64,000 bases of DNA, taken from positions 668,199 through 732,198 of the forward strand of contig NZ_JH594596.1 in the NCBI RefSeq assembly GCF_000243215.1, read 5' to 3'. Below, piece by piece: positions 17,306 to 25,195 of this stretch. The notes beneath the pieces are model-generated. The model worked only from the letters and a program-made list of their open reading frames with translations, was not told where the DNA came from and did not search any database. The number at the start of each line of letters is the position of its first letter. Positions within the stretch are counted from its first letter, which is position 1. A program made the translations under genes and the position numbers. This DNA comes from Odoribacter laneus YIT 12061 (GTDB lineage: Bacteria > Bacteroidota > Bacteroidia > Bacteroidales > Marinifilaceae).

Positions 17306-19408
17306 TCATTTCCCTTTTCCACCTTTGGGCTTTGGAAAAACAAGTTTCAGGTTAAAGCTCTCGTCAAAGGCGACCATGGCATCGAATGAGATTCCCTTTT
17401 TCCCTTTGAGCCCCTTGATGAGCCGGGTGGAGCCTGAAGAAAAAAGCTGTTCCAGATGCTGGTCGGTCAGTTCCTTGTTCAGAAAACGGCGGAATACCAT
17501 CAGTCCGCAACCTTCCTTGTCACATTTGGACACCTTCCCCCGGATGATGACATGACCGCACTTGCATTTGGGACAGGTGAAGGAACGTGATTTAGGCAGA
17601 GGAAATTCAAGACGGAGTATTTCACCGGTTGCCTTGTGCGTGTAGTCACGGATGGAACGCATGAACGTTTCCGTATCGAGCGTATGCCCTTCAATCTGAG
17701 CCAGTGCCTTCTCCCAGCAGCCTGTCATTTCCACATCCGCCACCTGTATATCCTTTACGGCCTCGAACAGATAGAGCCCTTTTTCCGTAGGACGGATACT
17801 CTTTCCGGATCGTTCTATATAGTCCCTTTTGAACAGGGTGGTAATGATGGCTGCCCGTGTGGCAGGTGTACCGATTCCGGCATCCTTTACGGCCTCTTTC
17901 GCCTCTTCATCGGTAATGTCCTTTCCGCAAGTCTCCATGGCACCCAACAGGGTCGCTTCCGTGTAGAGCGGCTTGGGTAGGGTCTTCTTCTGCGCCAGTC
18001 CCCGGCCCATGACGGGAAGGGTTTCACCTTCGGCAAATACAGCCGTACCGACTTTCCCTTCCGGTTCGTTACCGTCTCTTTCCTCCCTCCGTGAGAAAAC
18101 GCCGCACCATCCCGGACGGATGACGGAAGAGGAACGTGAACGGAAGACCATTCCCTCACAGGTGCATTCCATGGTCAGCTGCTCTTTCTCGCAGGGTGGC
18201 GAAAAGGATTCCAGCATCCTGCCGGCTATCAGGGTATAAACCACCGATTCCGCTTCGGAGAGCTCGTTCGGGATGATACCGGTAATGATCAGTGCATGAT
18301 GGTCCGTCACTTTGGTGTCGTCCACACACCGGGTATTGAGGTCGGACAAGTCAAAGGATTCCCCGTATGCCTTGAAATCCGGTATGGATGTGATTTTTTC
18401 CAGCAGGGAAGGAATGATCCGCATGACATCTTCCGGAATATGGCGGCTGCCGGTTCTCGGATAGGAAATGAGTTTCTTCTCATACAAGGACTGGGCTATG
18501 GAAAGGGTCTTTTCTGCCGTCAGGTCATAATGGGTGTTGCAGTCTTTCTGCAGGGATGTCAGGTCGTAGAGAAGCGGTGGCTGCCGGAAGACCCTCTTGC
18601 GTTCCAGTCGTGTGACTGTCGCCTGAGAACCGGTGCCGATGTTGCCGAATGCCGCTTCCGCTGCTGCCTTGTCCTTGAATTCCTCCGTATGGATGAATTG
18701 CCGGTGCGCCTCTCCCTGTGTCAGCGTGATATGCAGTTGCCAAAAAGGGACGGACACGAAATTCCGGTTCTCCTTGAAACGGGTACATATCATGGCGAGT
18801 GTCGGAGTCTGCACCCGTCCGATGGAATTATTGGCCGAACTTGTGGCTATCGCCAACGCTCGGCTGGCATTCATGCCCACCAGCCAGTCAGCCTTTGCCC
18901 GGCAGTCAGCGGCCGCATGGAGACTGTCATAGTCGCTGCCGTTCCTGAGATTGGCCATACCTTCCCGGATAGCCTCGTCCGTCAGCGATGAAATCCACAG
19001 ACGCATGAACGGCTTGGTGCATCCCAGATAGTCATATATCCAACGGAATATCAGTTCACCCTCGCGTCCGGCATCGGTTGCCACAATGATGCTCTCGCAT
19101 CTGGAGAATACCCCCTCAATGATTTTCAACTGCCTGGAAGCGGCCAGGTCTGTCACCGTACCCCTGTCCGTGCGGATCAGTCTGGAAACAAGCCGGAACG
19201 GGTCCGGCAGCATCGGAAGGTCAGCGGCGGTTGTCTTCGTATAGCCATACGTGCCGGGCAAGGCAAGTTGCACGAGGTGCCCCAGAGCCCATGTCACCAT
19301 GTATCCGTTGCCTGTACAGTAGCCGTCCGTCTTTTCGGTAGCCCCGACCACACGGGCGATATCCATTCCCACACTCGGTTTTTCTGCTATGATTGCTTTC
19401 ATCTTCAT
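17306..19408 (-). CDS. topB: DNA topoisomerase III (type IA)
   Basis: A 700-residue type IA topoisomerase that nicks one strand through a 5'-phosphotyrosine and relaxes or decatenates DNA. The Toprim domain is N-terminal, with TDAGREGELIF at about 111-121. The catalytic tyrosine is Y316 in ISYPRTGSRHIPEDV, and GRVQTPTLAM is at about 198-207. The C terminus has a zinc-binding segment with CPKCKCG and CDKEGCG. ICE-borne TopB is common in Bacteroides and is thought to help process transfer intermediates. It is probably in one operon with the two upstream DUF3945/DUF4099 genes. Confidence 0.95.
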   Translation of the reverse strand: MKMKAIIAEKPSVGMDIARVVGATEKTDGYCTGNGYMVTWALGHLVQLALPGTYGYTKTTAADLPMLPDPFRLVSRLIRTDRGTVTDLAASRQLKIIEGVFSRCESIIVATDAGREGELIFRWIYDYLGCTKPFMRLWISSLTDEAIREGMANLRNGSDYDSLHAAADCRAKADWLVGMNASRALAIATSSANNSIGRVQTPTLAMICTRFKENRNFVSVPFWQLHITLTQGEAHRQFIHTEEFKDKAAAEAAFGNIGTGSQATVTRLERKRVFRQPPLLYDLTSLQKDCNTHYDLTAEKTLSIAQSLYEKKLISYPRTGSRHIPEDVMRIIPSLLEKITSIPDFKAYGESFDLSDLNTRCVDDTKVTDHHALIITGIIPNELSEAESVVYTLIAGRMLESFSPPCEKEQLTMECTCEGMVFRSRSSSVIRPGWCGVFSRREERDGNEPEGKVGTAVFAEGETLPVMGRGLAQKKTLPKPLYTEATLLGAMETCGKDITDEEAKEAVKDAGIGTPATRAAIITTLFKRDYIERSGKSIRPTEKGLYLFEAVKDIQVADVEMTGCWEKALAQIEGHTLDTETFMRSIRDYTHKATGEILRLEFPLPKSRSFTCPKCKCGHVIIRGKVSKCDKEGCGLMVFRRFLNKELTDQHLEQLFSSGSTRLIKGLKGKKGISFDAMVAFDESFNLKLVFPKPKGGKGK

Positions 19409-19509
19409 TTTTTGTAAAATTATAGCCGTTCCCCGCGACCGGCATGGATGACGGGGAACGGCGGTTTGACATTTGACGGTTGATTGTCGTATCGGGTGAA
19501 AAGCGGATG

Positions 19510-19770
19510 CTATGCCACCGGCTTCACGCCAAGGATTTCCATCAGCGGTTCACCGTCCTTGCGTATCAGTTGCAGGGTGGCATCCATCACCACGTCCACA
19601 CCGAGGAGTACAAGGCTGAGTGACATTACTTTCGTTTTCTTCCCGCTGAGCAGCGTTTCGAGTTCTCCCGACATTTCCAGTTCGTCCTTGAGGATGCCGA
19701 TTCCGGCCAGTTCTTCCCAGTTCACGTCTTCCGCCTTGAAAGGCGCATTGTTTCCATTGTTATTTTCCAT
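19510..19770 (-). CDS. Small DUF4099-type protein
   Basis: An 86-residue acidic protein. Residues 14-80 (EDVNWEELAGIGILKDELEMSGELETLLSGKKT...) resemble the internal segment of the large neighbour 19807-21579 (MINWEELKHFGLSREELQERGLLDQMLKGYKTNQV), so the small protein is a free-standing copy of that DUF4099-like domain. It lies 36 bases downstream of the large gene. The function of the domain is unknown; it is common in Bacteroidales ICEs beside topB. Confidence 0.75.
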   Translation of the reverse strand: MENNNGNNAPFKAEDVNWEELAGIGILKDELEMSGELETLLSGKKTKVMSLSLVLLGVDVVMDATLQLIRKDGEPLMEILGVKPVA

Positions 19771-19806
19771 GTTTATGATTCTTTTGGATTATACATTCGT
19801 TTTACT

Positions 19807-21579
19807 TCAGGCCATGCTTGCACCTTTGGATCTGCGGCTGCTCTGCTTCGCCTCCTGTCCCTGTTTCTGGGCGTTGGCCACGACATTCCGCTGTGAAGCG
19901 TCACGCTTGCGGTCCGGATTCTCGTTGTAGAAGTCCAGTCTGCCCTGGTTGAAGTTCGCCTTGACATACTGGGAGATGGTCTTTCCGTCATAGCCCTTGA
20001 TGCCCTCTACCAGCACGGCCTTGCCGCTCTGGAGGTCGGCACGCTGCTGTCGGTTCAGCTGCACGTCCCATACCTTGTCCGGAATCTTGAACTCCGCACG
20101 CTGCTCGAAGCCGTCCGGTGTACGTGAATAGCTGAGCCGTCCGGTTTCCAGGTCTGCCTTGATGAATGAAGAGAATTCCTCGCCCTTGCGGTTGACCATG
20201 TCATTGAGGAAGATGACCTTGCCCTCCCGGAGCTGCTGCTGTTCTTCCGGAGTTATCTTCACTCCGTTGATTTCTTTCGGGATGTAGATTTCACGTGCGC
20301 CTTCCGGAGAATCCGGGTTGTAGCGTGTATAGGAAGGTCTGCCGGTGGCTTCATCCAGCTTTACATATGAGGAGAATATCTCACCGTCCTTGCGTGCCAT
20401 TCCCTCCACGAAGATGGCTTTTCCAAGATTGAGGTCTTCGATCTGCTGTTTGGTCAGTTCCACGCCACCCAGCGACTGGCGGTTGAACAGCTTGTCATTC
20501 TCGAAGATGTATTCGATACCCCTGCGCTCGGCATTGATTTGGATATGGGCATCAAATTCCTTTCCACCGTTGGAAATCATCCCTTCAACGAATATCTTCT
20601 TGCCTTCCCTCAGGTCGTTCTGTTCCTGTTCGGTCAGCTGCACTCCCTTGATTTCCTTCGGGATGAACGCATTTTCCACACGCATGGCAACCACCTCGTT
20701 GGTAAGTTTGTCAATGCTCACGAAGGAAGGGATGTATTCCCCGTTACGTCCCTTCAGTTCCACGACACGCCCCATGTTGCCTGTTTCAAGCAGGTTCTTC
20801 TTGTCCTCTTCGGAAAAGATGTGTCCGAAATAAGGACGGTCAAGTTCGGGTTTCTGACGGATACCGTGGATGCCCAATACGATGGGACCTCCCACGGACT
20901 GCTGGAATGACAGTCGTGCGTCCGTGCGCAAAACGGCGGAACCGAAATTCATGCTGATGGGTACGACCTGGTTGGTTTTGTATCCCTTGAGCATCTGGTC
21001 AAGGAGTCCGCGCTCCTGAAGTTCCTCCCGGGACAGTCCGAAGTGTTTCAGTTCCTCCCAGTTGATCATTGATTCATTGTAGCGGTACTTGGGCTGCTGC
21101 CCGGTTTCCGGGGCGGCCTGCTGCTGTGTCTGGTTTTTCTTTGCCATTTCTTCTTGATTTTGATTGTTTATACTTTGGTTTTCCTTGGTGCGTGGTACAA
21201 TCTCGTATTTTTTCAGAAATTCATCCACCGCATCCGACTTCCTGCCTGCGGCTATGTCTTCCACCGCCTGTCTGACTTCAGGGCTGTCCAGGGTGTCCTC
21301 CTTGATGGTGAGCAGTCCGAAACGGGTCGGGTCCTTGAACTGGCTCCAGAAGTTTTTCAGAAAATTCTCGAACATGCTGGCATAACGGTCTATTTTCAGA
21401 AAGGAGTTCCGGTGTTCCTTGTCTGCCGGAACCGTCTTGCACCTGCCGTTCTTGTCGATTTCGGATATAGCCTGCAACAGCAGTTCCATCTTATCGAGAA
21501 TGAAGACAATGTCACTCAGCTGGTCATTCTCGGTGACTTGTGTTTTCATGGGTTCGTCCCTTACATTTTTCTTTGCCAT
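19807..21579 (-). CDS. DUF3945 domain protein with DUF4099-like domain
   Basis: A 590-residue protein. Residues 1-135 form an acidic helical domain. After a Gln-rich linker comes a DUF4099-like segment at about 170-235. Four imperfect repeats of about 55-60 residues follow (pattern IPKEIxGVxLTxxQxxxLxxGKxIFVEGM...F), typical of DUF3945. The C terminus is basic and low in complexity (KQGQEAKQSSRRSKGASMA). The repeats suggest a scaffold or nucleic-acid-associated protein, but no catalytic motif is seen. It heads the topB operon and has its own double-strand promoter at 21619. Confidence 0.8.
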   Translation of the reverse strand: MAKKNVRDEPMKTQVTENDQLSDIVFILDKMELLLQAISEIDKNGRCKTVPADKEHRNSFLKIDRYASMFENFLKNFWSQFKDPTRFGLLTIKEDTLDSPEVRQAVEDIAAGRKSDAVDEFLKKYEIVPRTKENQSINNQNQEEMAKKNQTQQQAAPETGQQPKYRYNESMINWEELKHFGLSREELQERGLLDQMLKGYKTNQVVPISMNFGSAVLRTDARLSFQQSVGGPIVLGIHGIRQKPELDRPYFGHIFSEEDKKNLLETGNMGRVVELKGRNGEYIPSFVSIDKLTNEVVAMRVENAFIPKEIKGVQLTEQEQNDLREGKKIFVEGMISNGGKEFDAHIQINAERRGIEYIFENDKLFNRQSLGGVELTKQQIEDLNLGKAIFVEGMARKDGEIFSSYVKLDEATGRPSYTRYNPDSPEGAREIYIPKEINGVKITPEEQQQLREGKVIFLNDMVNRKGEEFSSFIKADLETGRLSYSRTPDGFEQRAEFKIPDKVWDVQLNRQQRADLQSGKAVLVEGIKGYDGKTISQYVKANFNQGRLDFYNENPDRKRDASQRNVVANAQKQGQEAKQSSRRSKGASMA

Positions 21580-21618
21580 AACTGTGATTTTTAGAGTTGA
21601 AAACTATTGTTGTCACCG

Positions 21619-21626
21619 CAAATATA
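21619..21626 (-). promoter_or_regulatory. -7 element before the DUF3945/topB operon
   Basis: The minus strand reads TATATTTG, matching TAnnTTTG, 39 bases before the ATG at 21579. The -33 region is weak (GTTTTA about 18 bases upstream). About 60 bases further upstream (21686-21697) the minus strand carries AACGTGATGACA, the motif also present beside oriT at 31202, with a shorter version before the tra operon at 39133. Confidence 0.55.
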
Positions 21627-22055
21627 TAGGCATAATTTTGATAAAACATTATATTTCAATGTGTTGGACTATCCGTTTCATCGTATGTCATCACGTTTCA
21701 CCATAGGCGGGAAAACGAAAGGCAGAAAAACGGAAGAATCAGGGTAAAAGTGCGGGAAATATACTGAGTCCGATAAAACAAAAAAGAAAGAAGGAACACA
21801 CAGGAGGTAAGCCCCAACAAACAGAAAAGGCGGAAGCGGTAGAAAAGCCGGAAACAAAAGGAAAGCGATAAAGAGAAATGTATTATGCAGAGTGGAGAGC
21901 GAGCTGTCTTTAGTCCCCACTTCCTTCCGTTGCTCCATAAGACCGGAAGATCATTTTTGTATGGTAGATATTGACAGCGTAATCCATTGCGACATCAGCA
22001 TCGGCAAAAGACCGCCGTCATTTGTCTTTTTGGTTTTGTCCTATGCGTCGTAGGT

Positions 22056-22227
22056 CGCTTCGCTTGCTAAGTCCCGGACCTTTTCCCCAACTCGGACGAT
22101 GATACCGGAGCGTTTTTTCGGGCGGAAAATTACCAAAGGGAATTTTGTGTCCCGAAAACCGGAGGCTTGAACGTGGAAGGTATCATCCTCCGAGTTATCT
22201 TCTTGAAGGGACTTGCCAAGTGAAGCG
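22056..22227 (+). repeat. Long imperfect hairpin, divergent relative of the six structured elements
   Basis: A 172-base palindrome in the otherwise geneless stretch 21580-22358. CGCTTCGCTTG and AAGTCCC near 22056-22076 pair with GGGACTT and CAAGTGAAGCG near 22208-22227. AACTCGGACGATGATACC (22089-22106) pairs with GGTATCATCCTCCGAGTT (22179-22196). Between the two paired blocks the 3' arm carries TTATCTTCTTG in an internal loop, the position of TACCTTTG in the other copies, but it is a poor -7 match. The inner core differs from the six. The rest of 21627-22358 shows no credible gene. Confidence 0.55.
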
Positions 22228-22358
22228 GAATAATGATGGAATTTTATGGAGGAATATGGAATAATGCTTGGCACGATTTATCTTTCTATAAATCAATCAG
22301 CACATTGGATGTATGTTTTAAGAAAAATGAGTAATTTCGCATTTAAAATAAATATTCA

Positions 22359-23225
22359 ATGAAAAAAGCATATACGATAGACCAACAAATAGCCAAACTG
22401 AAATCAAATGGAATGACATTTGATGATGAGGAGAAAGCGAAAGAGATTCTCCTTGATGTGGGATGTTACCGACTTGGATTCTATTCTTTTCCATACGAAA
22501 TAAAGTTCCCATGTCTGGAACATCGTGACCATCAGTTAAAACCGGGTACTACATTTAAAAGTGTCTATGACCTTTATGAGTTTGATACCAGACTCAGGAG
22601 ATTGTTGCTCAATGCTCTTGACCGTATTGAGGTCAATATCCGTACAAAACTCATCTACAACATATCGCTGAAATACATTGATGACCCCTGCTGGTTTGTC
22701 AATCGTAAGTATGTAACCTCTAAATTCGTTAACGATTTTGAAGAACAGGTATATGCGGTTATGCGTAAAAGCCCCATTATCCAACGCCATCATGCCAACC
22801 ATCCGGGGATATATGCTCCTGCATGGAAAACAATCGAGTTTATGACAATAGGCAATATCATAACATTATATGATTCGCTGAAAGAAGCGGAAGCGAAAGA
22901 TCTGGTCGCTAATGCCTATGGCTGTTCAAGAGGTGTTTTTTATAACTATATGGAAACTATACGTGTACTTCGTAACAAATGTGCACACGGAGGTTGTATT
23001 TACCGTATGGACTTTCCTAAAGGAATCAAACGTTTGCCTGCTGACATTTCTGCCGAATGCAGACACAATATTAAAGGTGGCATAGATGTTGTTAGGTATA
23101 TGCTGGGGCGTATCTCACAATCGCGGAAAAAGGATTTGGAGAATGATATTCAAAATCTTGTCAGTTCCATTCAGACTCCCGAAGCCCAAAAAGTTATAGC
23201 GCAGGTTTCCAAAATAGAAAGTTGA
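22359..23225 (+). CDS. Abi_2 family abortive-infection protein (HEPN-type)
   Basis: A 288-residue member of the AbiD/AbiF family (PF07751). It begins KAYTIDQQIAKLKSNGMTF, continues LLDVGCYRLGFYSFPYE, and has LYEFDTRLRRLLLNALDRIEV. The C-terminal part has R205-N-x-x-x-H210 (RNKCAH), the RNA-cleaving motif of HEPN proteins. Members cause abortive infection of phages in lactococci and other bacteria. It is a single plus-strand gene among minus-strand ICE genes, more AT-rich than they are, which points to a cargo defence gene. It is followed within 20 bases by a consensus promoter for a probable small RNA. Confidence 0.88.
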   Translation: MKKAYTIDQQIAKLKSNGMTFDDEEKAKEILLDVGCYRLGFYSFPYEIKFPCLEHRDHQLKPGTTFKSVYDLYEFDTRLRRLLLNALDRIEVNIRTKLIYNISLKYIDDPCWFVNRKYVTSKFVNDFEEQVYAVMRKSPIIQRHHANHPGIYAPAWKTIEFMTIGNIITLYDSLKEAEAKDLVANAYGCSRGVFYNYMETIRVLRNKCAHGGCIYRMDFPKGIKRLPADISAECRHNIKGGIDVVRYMLGRISQSRKKDLENDIQNLVSSIQTPEAQKVIAQVSKIES

Positions 23226-23235
23226 ATTCATATTA

Positions 23236-23267
23236 TTTGGTTGAATAAAAAAGAATCCTTACCTTTG
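23236..23267 (+). promoter_or_regulatory. Consensus Bacteroides promoter for a short transcript
   Basis: TTTG at 23236-23239, exactly 20 bases, then TACCTTTG at 23260-23267. This is a full match to the Bacteroides housekeeping promoter (TTTG, 19-21 bases, TAnnTTTG) and the best promoter in the window. No plus-strand gene follows before a terminator about 90 bases on. Confidence 0.8.
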
Positions 23268-23273
23268 CAATAC

Positions 23274-23366
23274 TAAAAGTGCCCGTGCGAGCTTAGTCGT
23301 CGCATCTGCACTATAAAAAGGAAGAAAAGAAATCTCGGTCATTATGGCTGAGATTTCTTGTTTTTA
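23274..23366 (+). ncRNA. Candidate small RNA of about 90 nt
   Basis: The predicted transcript starts near 23274. It contains a first stem-loop (GTGCGA...TCGCA, inside an outer GTGC...GCAC) at about 23285-23311 and an A-rich linker. It ends at an intrinsic terminator: GAAATCTC at 23329 pairs with GAGATTTC ending at 23357, followed by a T-rich run. No start codon opens a meaningful frame. CTnDOT makes a small RNA of similar length, RteR, that lowers tra operon expression; whether this one is equivalent is unknown. Confidence 0.65.
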
Positions 23367-23395
23367 TTGGTATTTCATTACTTTTTTCAATATGT

Positions 23396-23893
23396 TCAGA
23401 TTTCCTGCATCGGCTTTTCATACATTCCGAAGCCGAAGCAATCAGCAATGACAAAATCTGAGCAACCTTTTTCTGTGAGTGATTTCAATTCGTTCCGGCT
23501 GTTGCAATAATAGAAGATTTCTTCATCCCATTCCGTATCGGAATCCATGGACAATGCAATTCTTGTTTCCAATGTATCCAGAGTGTCCTGCCAACGTATG
23601 ATGCAATCTGCATAATGCGGTTTGCATTTACGCATGTTACAGAACTCTTGGTAAAGCATATCTATGTCTTTTCTGATTTCATCCGGCTTTTTCCAGCCGG
23701 AATCATCCACGATTTCAAAGCCGATTCCCTCTACCAGCAGGCATGTACCTTTATCATAAACCATCATGGTACGTTTGCCGATATGTTTTTTGCGTAATTC
23801 TGCCCAATCAGGCAAATCCCAACGTTCGACAGTCCAAATTCCACGATAGTTTTCCGGAATGGCATTGTATTCGCTCAATGTTATCTTTCTCAT
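23396..23893 (-). CDS. Hypothetical ICE protein, 165 aa
   Basis: A soluble acidic protein of 165 residues beginning MRKITLSEYNAIPENYRGIW. It has several cysteines (CNMRKCKPHYADC) but no recognisable catalytic motif. It is the last gene of the four-gene minus-strand cluster that starts after hairpin copy 3. The frame is clean and coding-like, and spacing to the previous gene is 11 bases. I do not recognise the family. Confidence 0.7.
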   Translation of the reverse strand: MRKITLSEYNAIPENYRGIWTVERWDLPDWAELRKKHIGKRTMMVYDKGTCLLVEGIGFEIVDDSGWKKPDEIRKDIDMLYQEFCNMRKCKPHYADCIIRWQDTLDTLETRIALSMDSDTEWDEEIFYYCNSRNELKSLTEKGCSDFVIADCFGFGMYEKPMQEI

Positions 23894-23904
23894 GTTTTTC
23901 TAAT

Positions 23905-24192
23905 TTATAGGTTACAGAACCTGACCGTATAAGTCTTGCACGGTTTTCCGAATGCAGGAAAACGGTCGAACTCCTTGTATGATTCCCAATCCACTGACAT
24001 GGCATATCCGTTTGGAAAATTTTCACCGATAAATTTGGTTATCAATTTTTTGTCTTCATCGGTAAGAAACAAATCCTCTTCAATGCCATACTCCAATGAA
24101 TAAATCGCCCATTCGGGAATGTTATCCCAAATGAGCGTTTTACTGTTTTTGTTTATAAGCATAACTTTTATTGGGGTTTTATCATCAGGCAC
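23905..24192 (-). CDS. Hypothetical ICE protein, 95 aa or 85 aa
   Basis: A small acidic protein. The first ATG (24192) overlaps the preceding gene by 25 bases; an internal ATG at 24162 (MLINKNSKTLIWDNIPEW) begins just after that gene stops and may be the real start. The middle is rich in Asp/Glu (EYGIEEDLFLTDEDKKLI). It is the third gene of the cluster behind hairpin copy 3. Function unknown. Confidence 0.6.
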   Translation of the reverse strand: MPDDKTPIKVMLINKNSKTLIWDNIPEWAIYSLEYGIEEDLFLTDEDKKLITKFIGENFPNGYAMSVDWESYKEFDRFPAFGKPCKTYTVRFCNL

Positions 24193-24434
24193 CGGATAAT
24201 ATCATCAAGTTCGTTTTCCCATTTCGTGTCGTCGTTTCCAAAAGAAGGATAAGTCAACTGGTGCCAGTTATGGTAATCAAACAGTTTCATCCTTAACGGA
24301 TAGTAATCAAACAGTTTTTTGCCCTCAAGGAAAACACGAATATGGTTGATTCCCACATTCATTGCATTCAAACTATGACCGACAAGAATCTCATGAAATC
24401 TTTCCATCGGTGTGAAGTTGCTTCTCTTTTTCAT
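24168..24434 (-). CDS. Hypothetical ICE protein, 88 aa
   Basis: An 88-residue protein with a basic N terminus (MKKRSNFTPMERFHEILVG) and an aromatic middle (DYYPLRMKLFDYHNWHQLTYPSFG). It is the second gene of the cluster behind hairpin copy 3, 19 bases after the first. No family recognised. Confidence 0.6.
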   Translation of the reverse strand: MKKRSNFTPMERFHEILVGHSLNAMNVGINHIRVFLEGKKLFDYYPLRMKLFDYHNWHQLTYPSFGNDDTKWENELDDIIRCLMIKPQ

Positions 24435-24453
24435 ATTTTTTCAATCAGTTGGT

Positions 24454-24741
24454 TTAACAATACAGTTTATATAATTCAGAATCGGACAAAGTACGCAGTT
24501 CTTCATCGGTGCAGTAAGCGTCTATCTCTTCGCACGCTTCCATTGCCTCATATATTCCGTTGCGCATATCGTTTATCAGTAGTTCATCCAGCAGGCTTTC
24601 CACAGACACCTTGAACAAATGTTTTCCGGTATCTATTTCTCTTACAGGGTAAGCACACCCTTTCCAATAAATCTGTCCAATGAGCAGATTATCCTTGCTT
24701 TCGGTGGTTGGACTCAAATTCTCTTTTCTCTTTCTTGCCAT
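24454..24741 (-). CDS. Hypothetical ICE protein, 95 aa, first gene after hairpin copy 3
   Basis: A 95-residue protein with a basic start (MARKRKENLS) and an acidic helical C-terminal half (EAMEACEEIDAYCTDEELRTLSDSELYKLYC). Small acidic proteins are common among antirestriction and DNA-mimic proteins of conjugative elements, but no such family is identified. The ATG is 62 bases left of hairpin copy 3. Confidence 0.65.
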   Translation of the reverse strand: MARKRKENLSPTTESKDNLLIGQIYWKGCAYPVREIDTGKHLFKVSVESLLDELLINDMRNGIYEAMEACEEIDAYCTDEELRTLSDSELYKLYC

Positions 24742-24802
24742 TGTTTGCTCTTGTTTTGCGCATAGCCATATTTTTTCAGTTAAACACTTACCGGTTCGTG
24801 AG

Positions 24803-24974
24803 CCGATTTTTTATTTCTTGCCTGCCAAACAGTCCCGTGCCGGATTGTGCAAGGCTTTCCGGAAAAATACCGCAAGCGCAGCGCGGAAGATTTTTGCGGA
24901 AACCCGTAAGGGCCCGGCCTTGCTCAATCCAGACAGGTACGGGGCTACCTTTGCAGGCTGAAATAAAAAAGCGG
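24803..24974 (+). repeat. Structured hairpin element, copy 3 (candidate single-strand promoter)
   Basis: The best-paired copy. CCGATTTTTTATTTC pairs with GAAATAAAAAAGCGG, GCCTGC with GCAGGC, CCCGT with ACGGG, GGATTGTGCAAGGC with GGCCTTGCTCAATCC. The TACC of TACCTTTG (24946-24953) is bulged opposite CAGT, while its TTTG can pair with CAAA in the 5' arm. A paired CTTG lies 23 bases upstream. The core is CCGGAAAAATACCGCAAGC...GCGCGGAAGATTTTTGCGG, slightly divergent from the other copies. From the base of the stem to the minus-strand ATG is 61 bases. Confidence 0.78.
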
Positions 24975-25139
24975 ATGTCTTATCCTCCTTGTTACTGTCT
25001 TCTTTAGGCATCAGGAGCCGTAAATCAAGAGCGCATAAGAAGGCTATCTTGTACCAAAGCCGAAGCAGATGGTGGCAGGATGCCATTCTTGCATTTTTAT
25101 AGGATAGTTTGTCTTTTCCGGCAGATAGTATTCGATTCT

Positions 25140-25173
25140 TTTGCTCGAATGTCAGCGGAAAACGCTACCTTTG
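25140..25173 (+). promoter_or_regulatory. Promoter for the AlbA-type regulator gene
   Basis: TTTG at 25140-25143 and TACCTTTG at 25166-25173 with 22 bases between, close to the Bacteroides consensus. The ATG of the next gene is at 25196, giving a short leader and supporting that start over the in-frame upstream Met at 25109. Confidence 0.7.
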
Positions 25174-25195
25174 TACTTACGTTACAGAATTATAT

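Noticed and set aside
21678..21938. Minus-strand frame of 86 residues upstream of the topB operon
   Set aside because: Composition is a Phe/Pro/Leu run from pyrimidine-rich DNA, with no ribosome-binding site, and it overlaps the AACGTGATGACA motif region.
22041..22274. Minus-strand frame of 77 residues
   Set aside because: It lies wholly within the long hairpin at 22056-22227, which explains its openness; the protein has no coding character.
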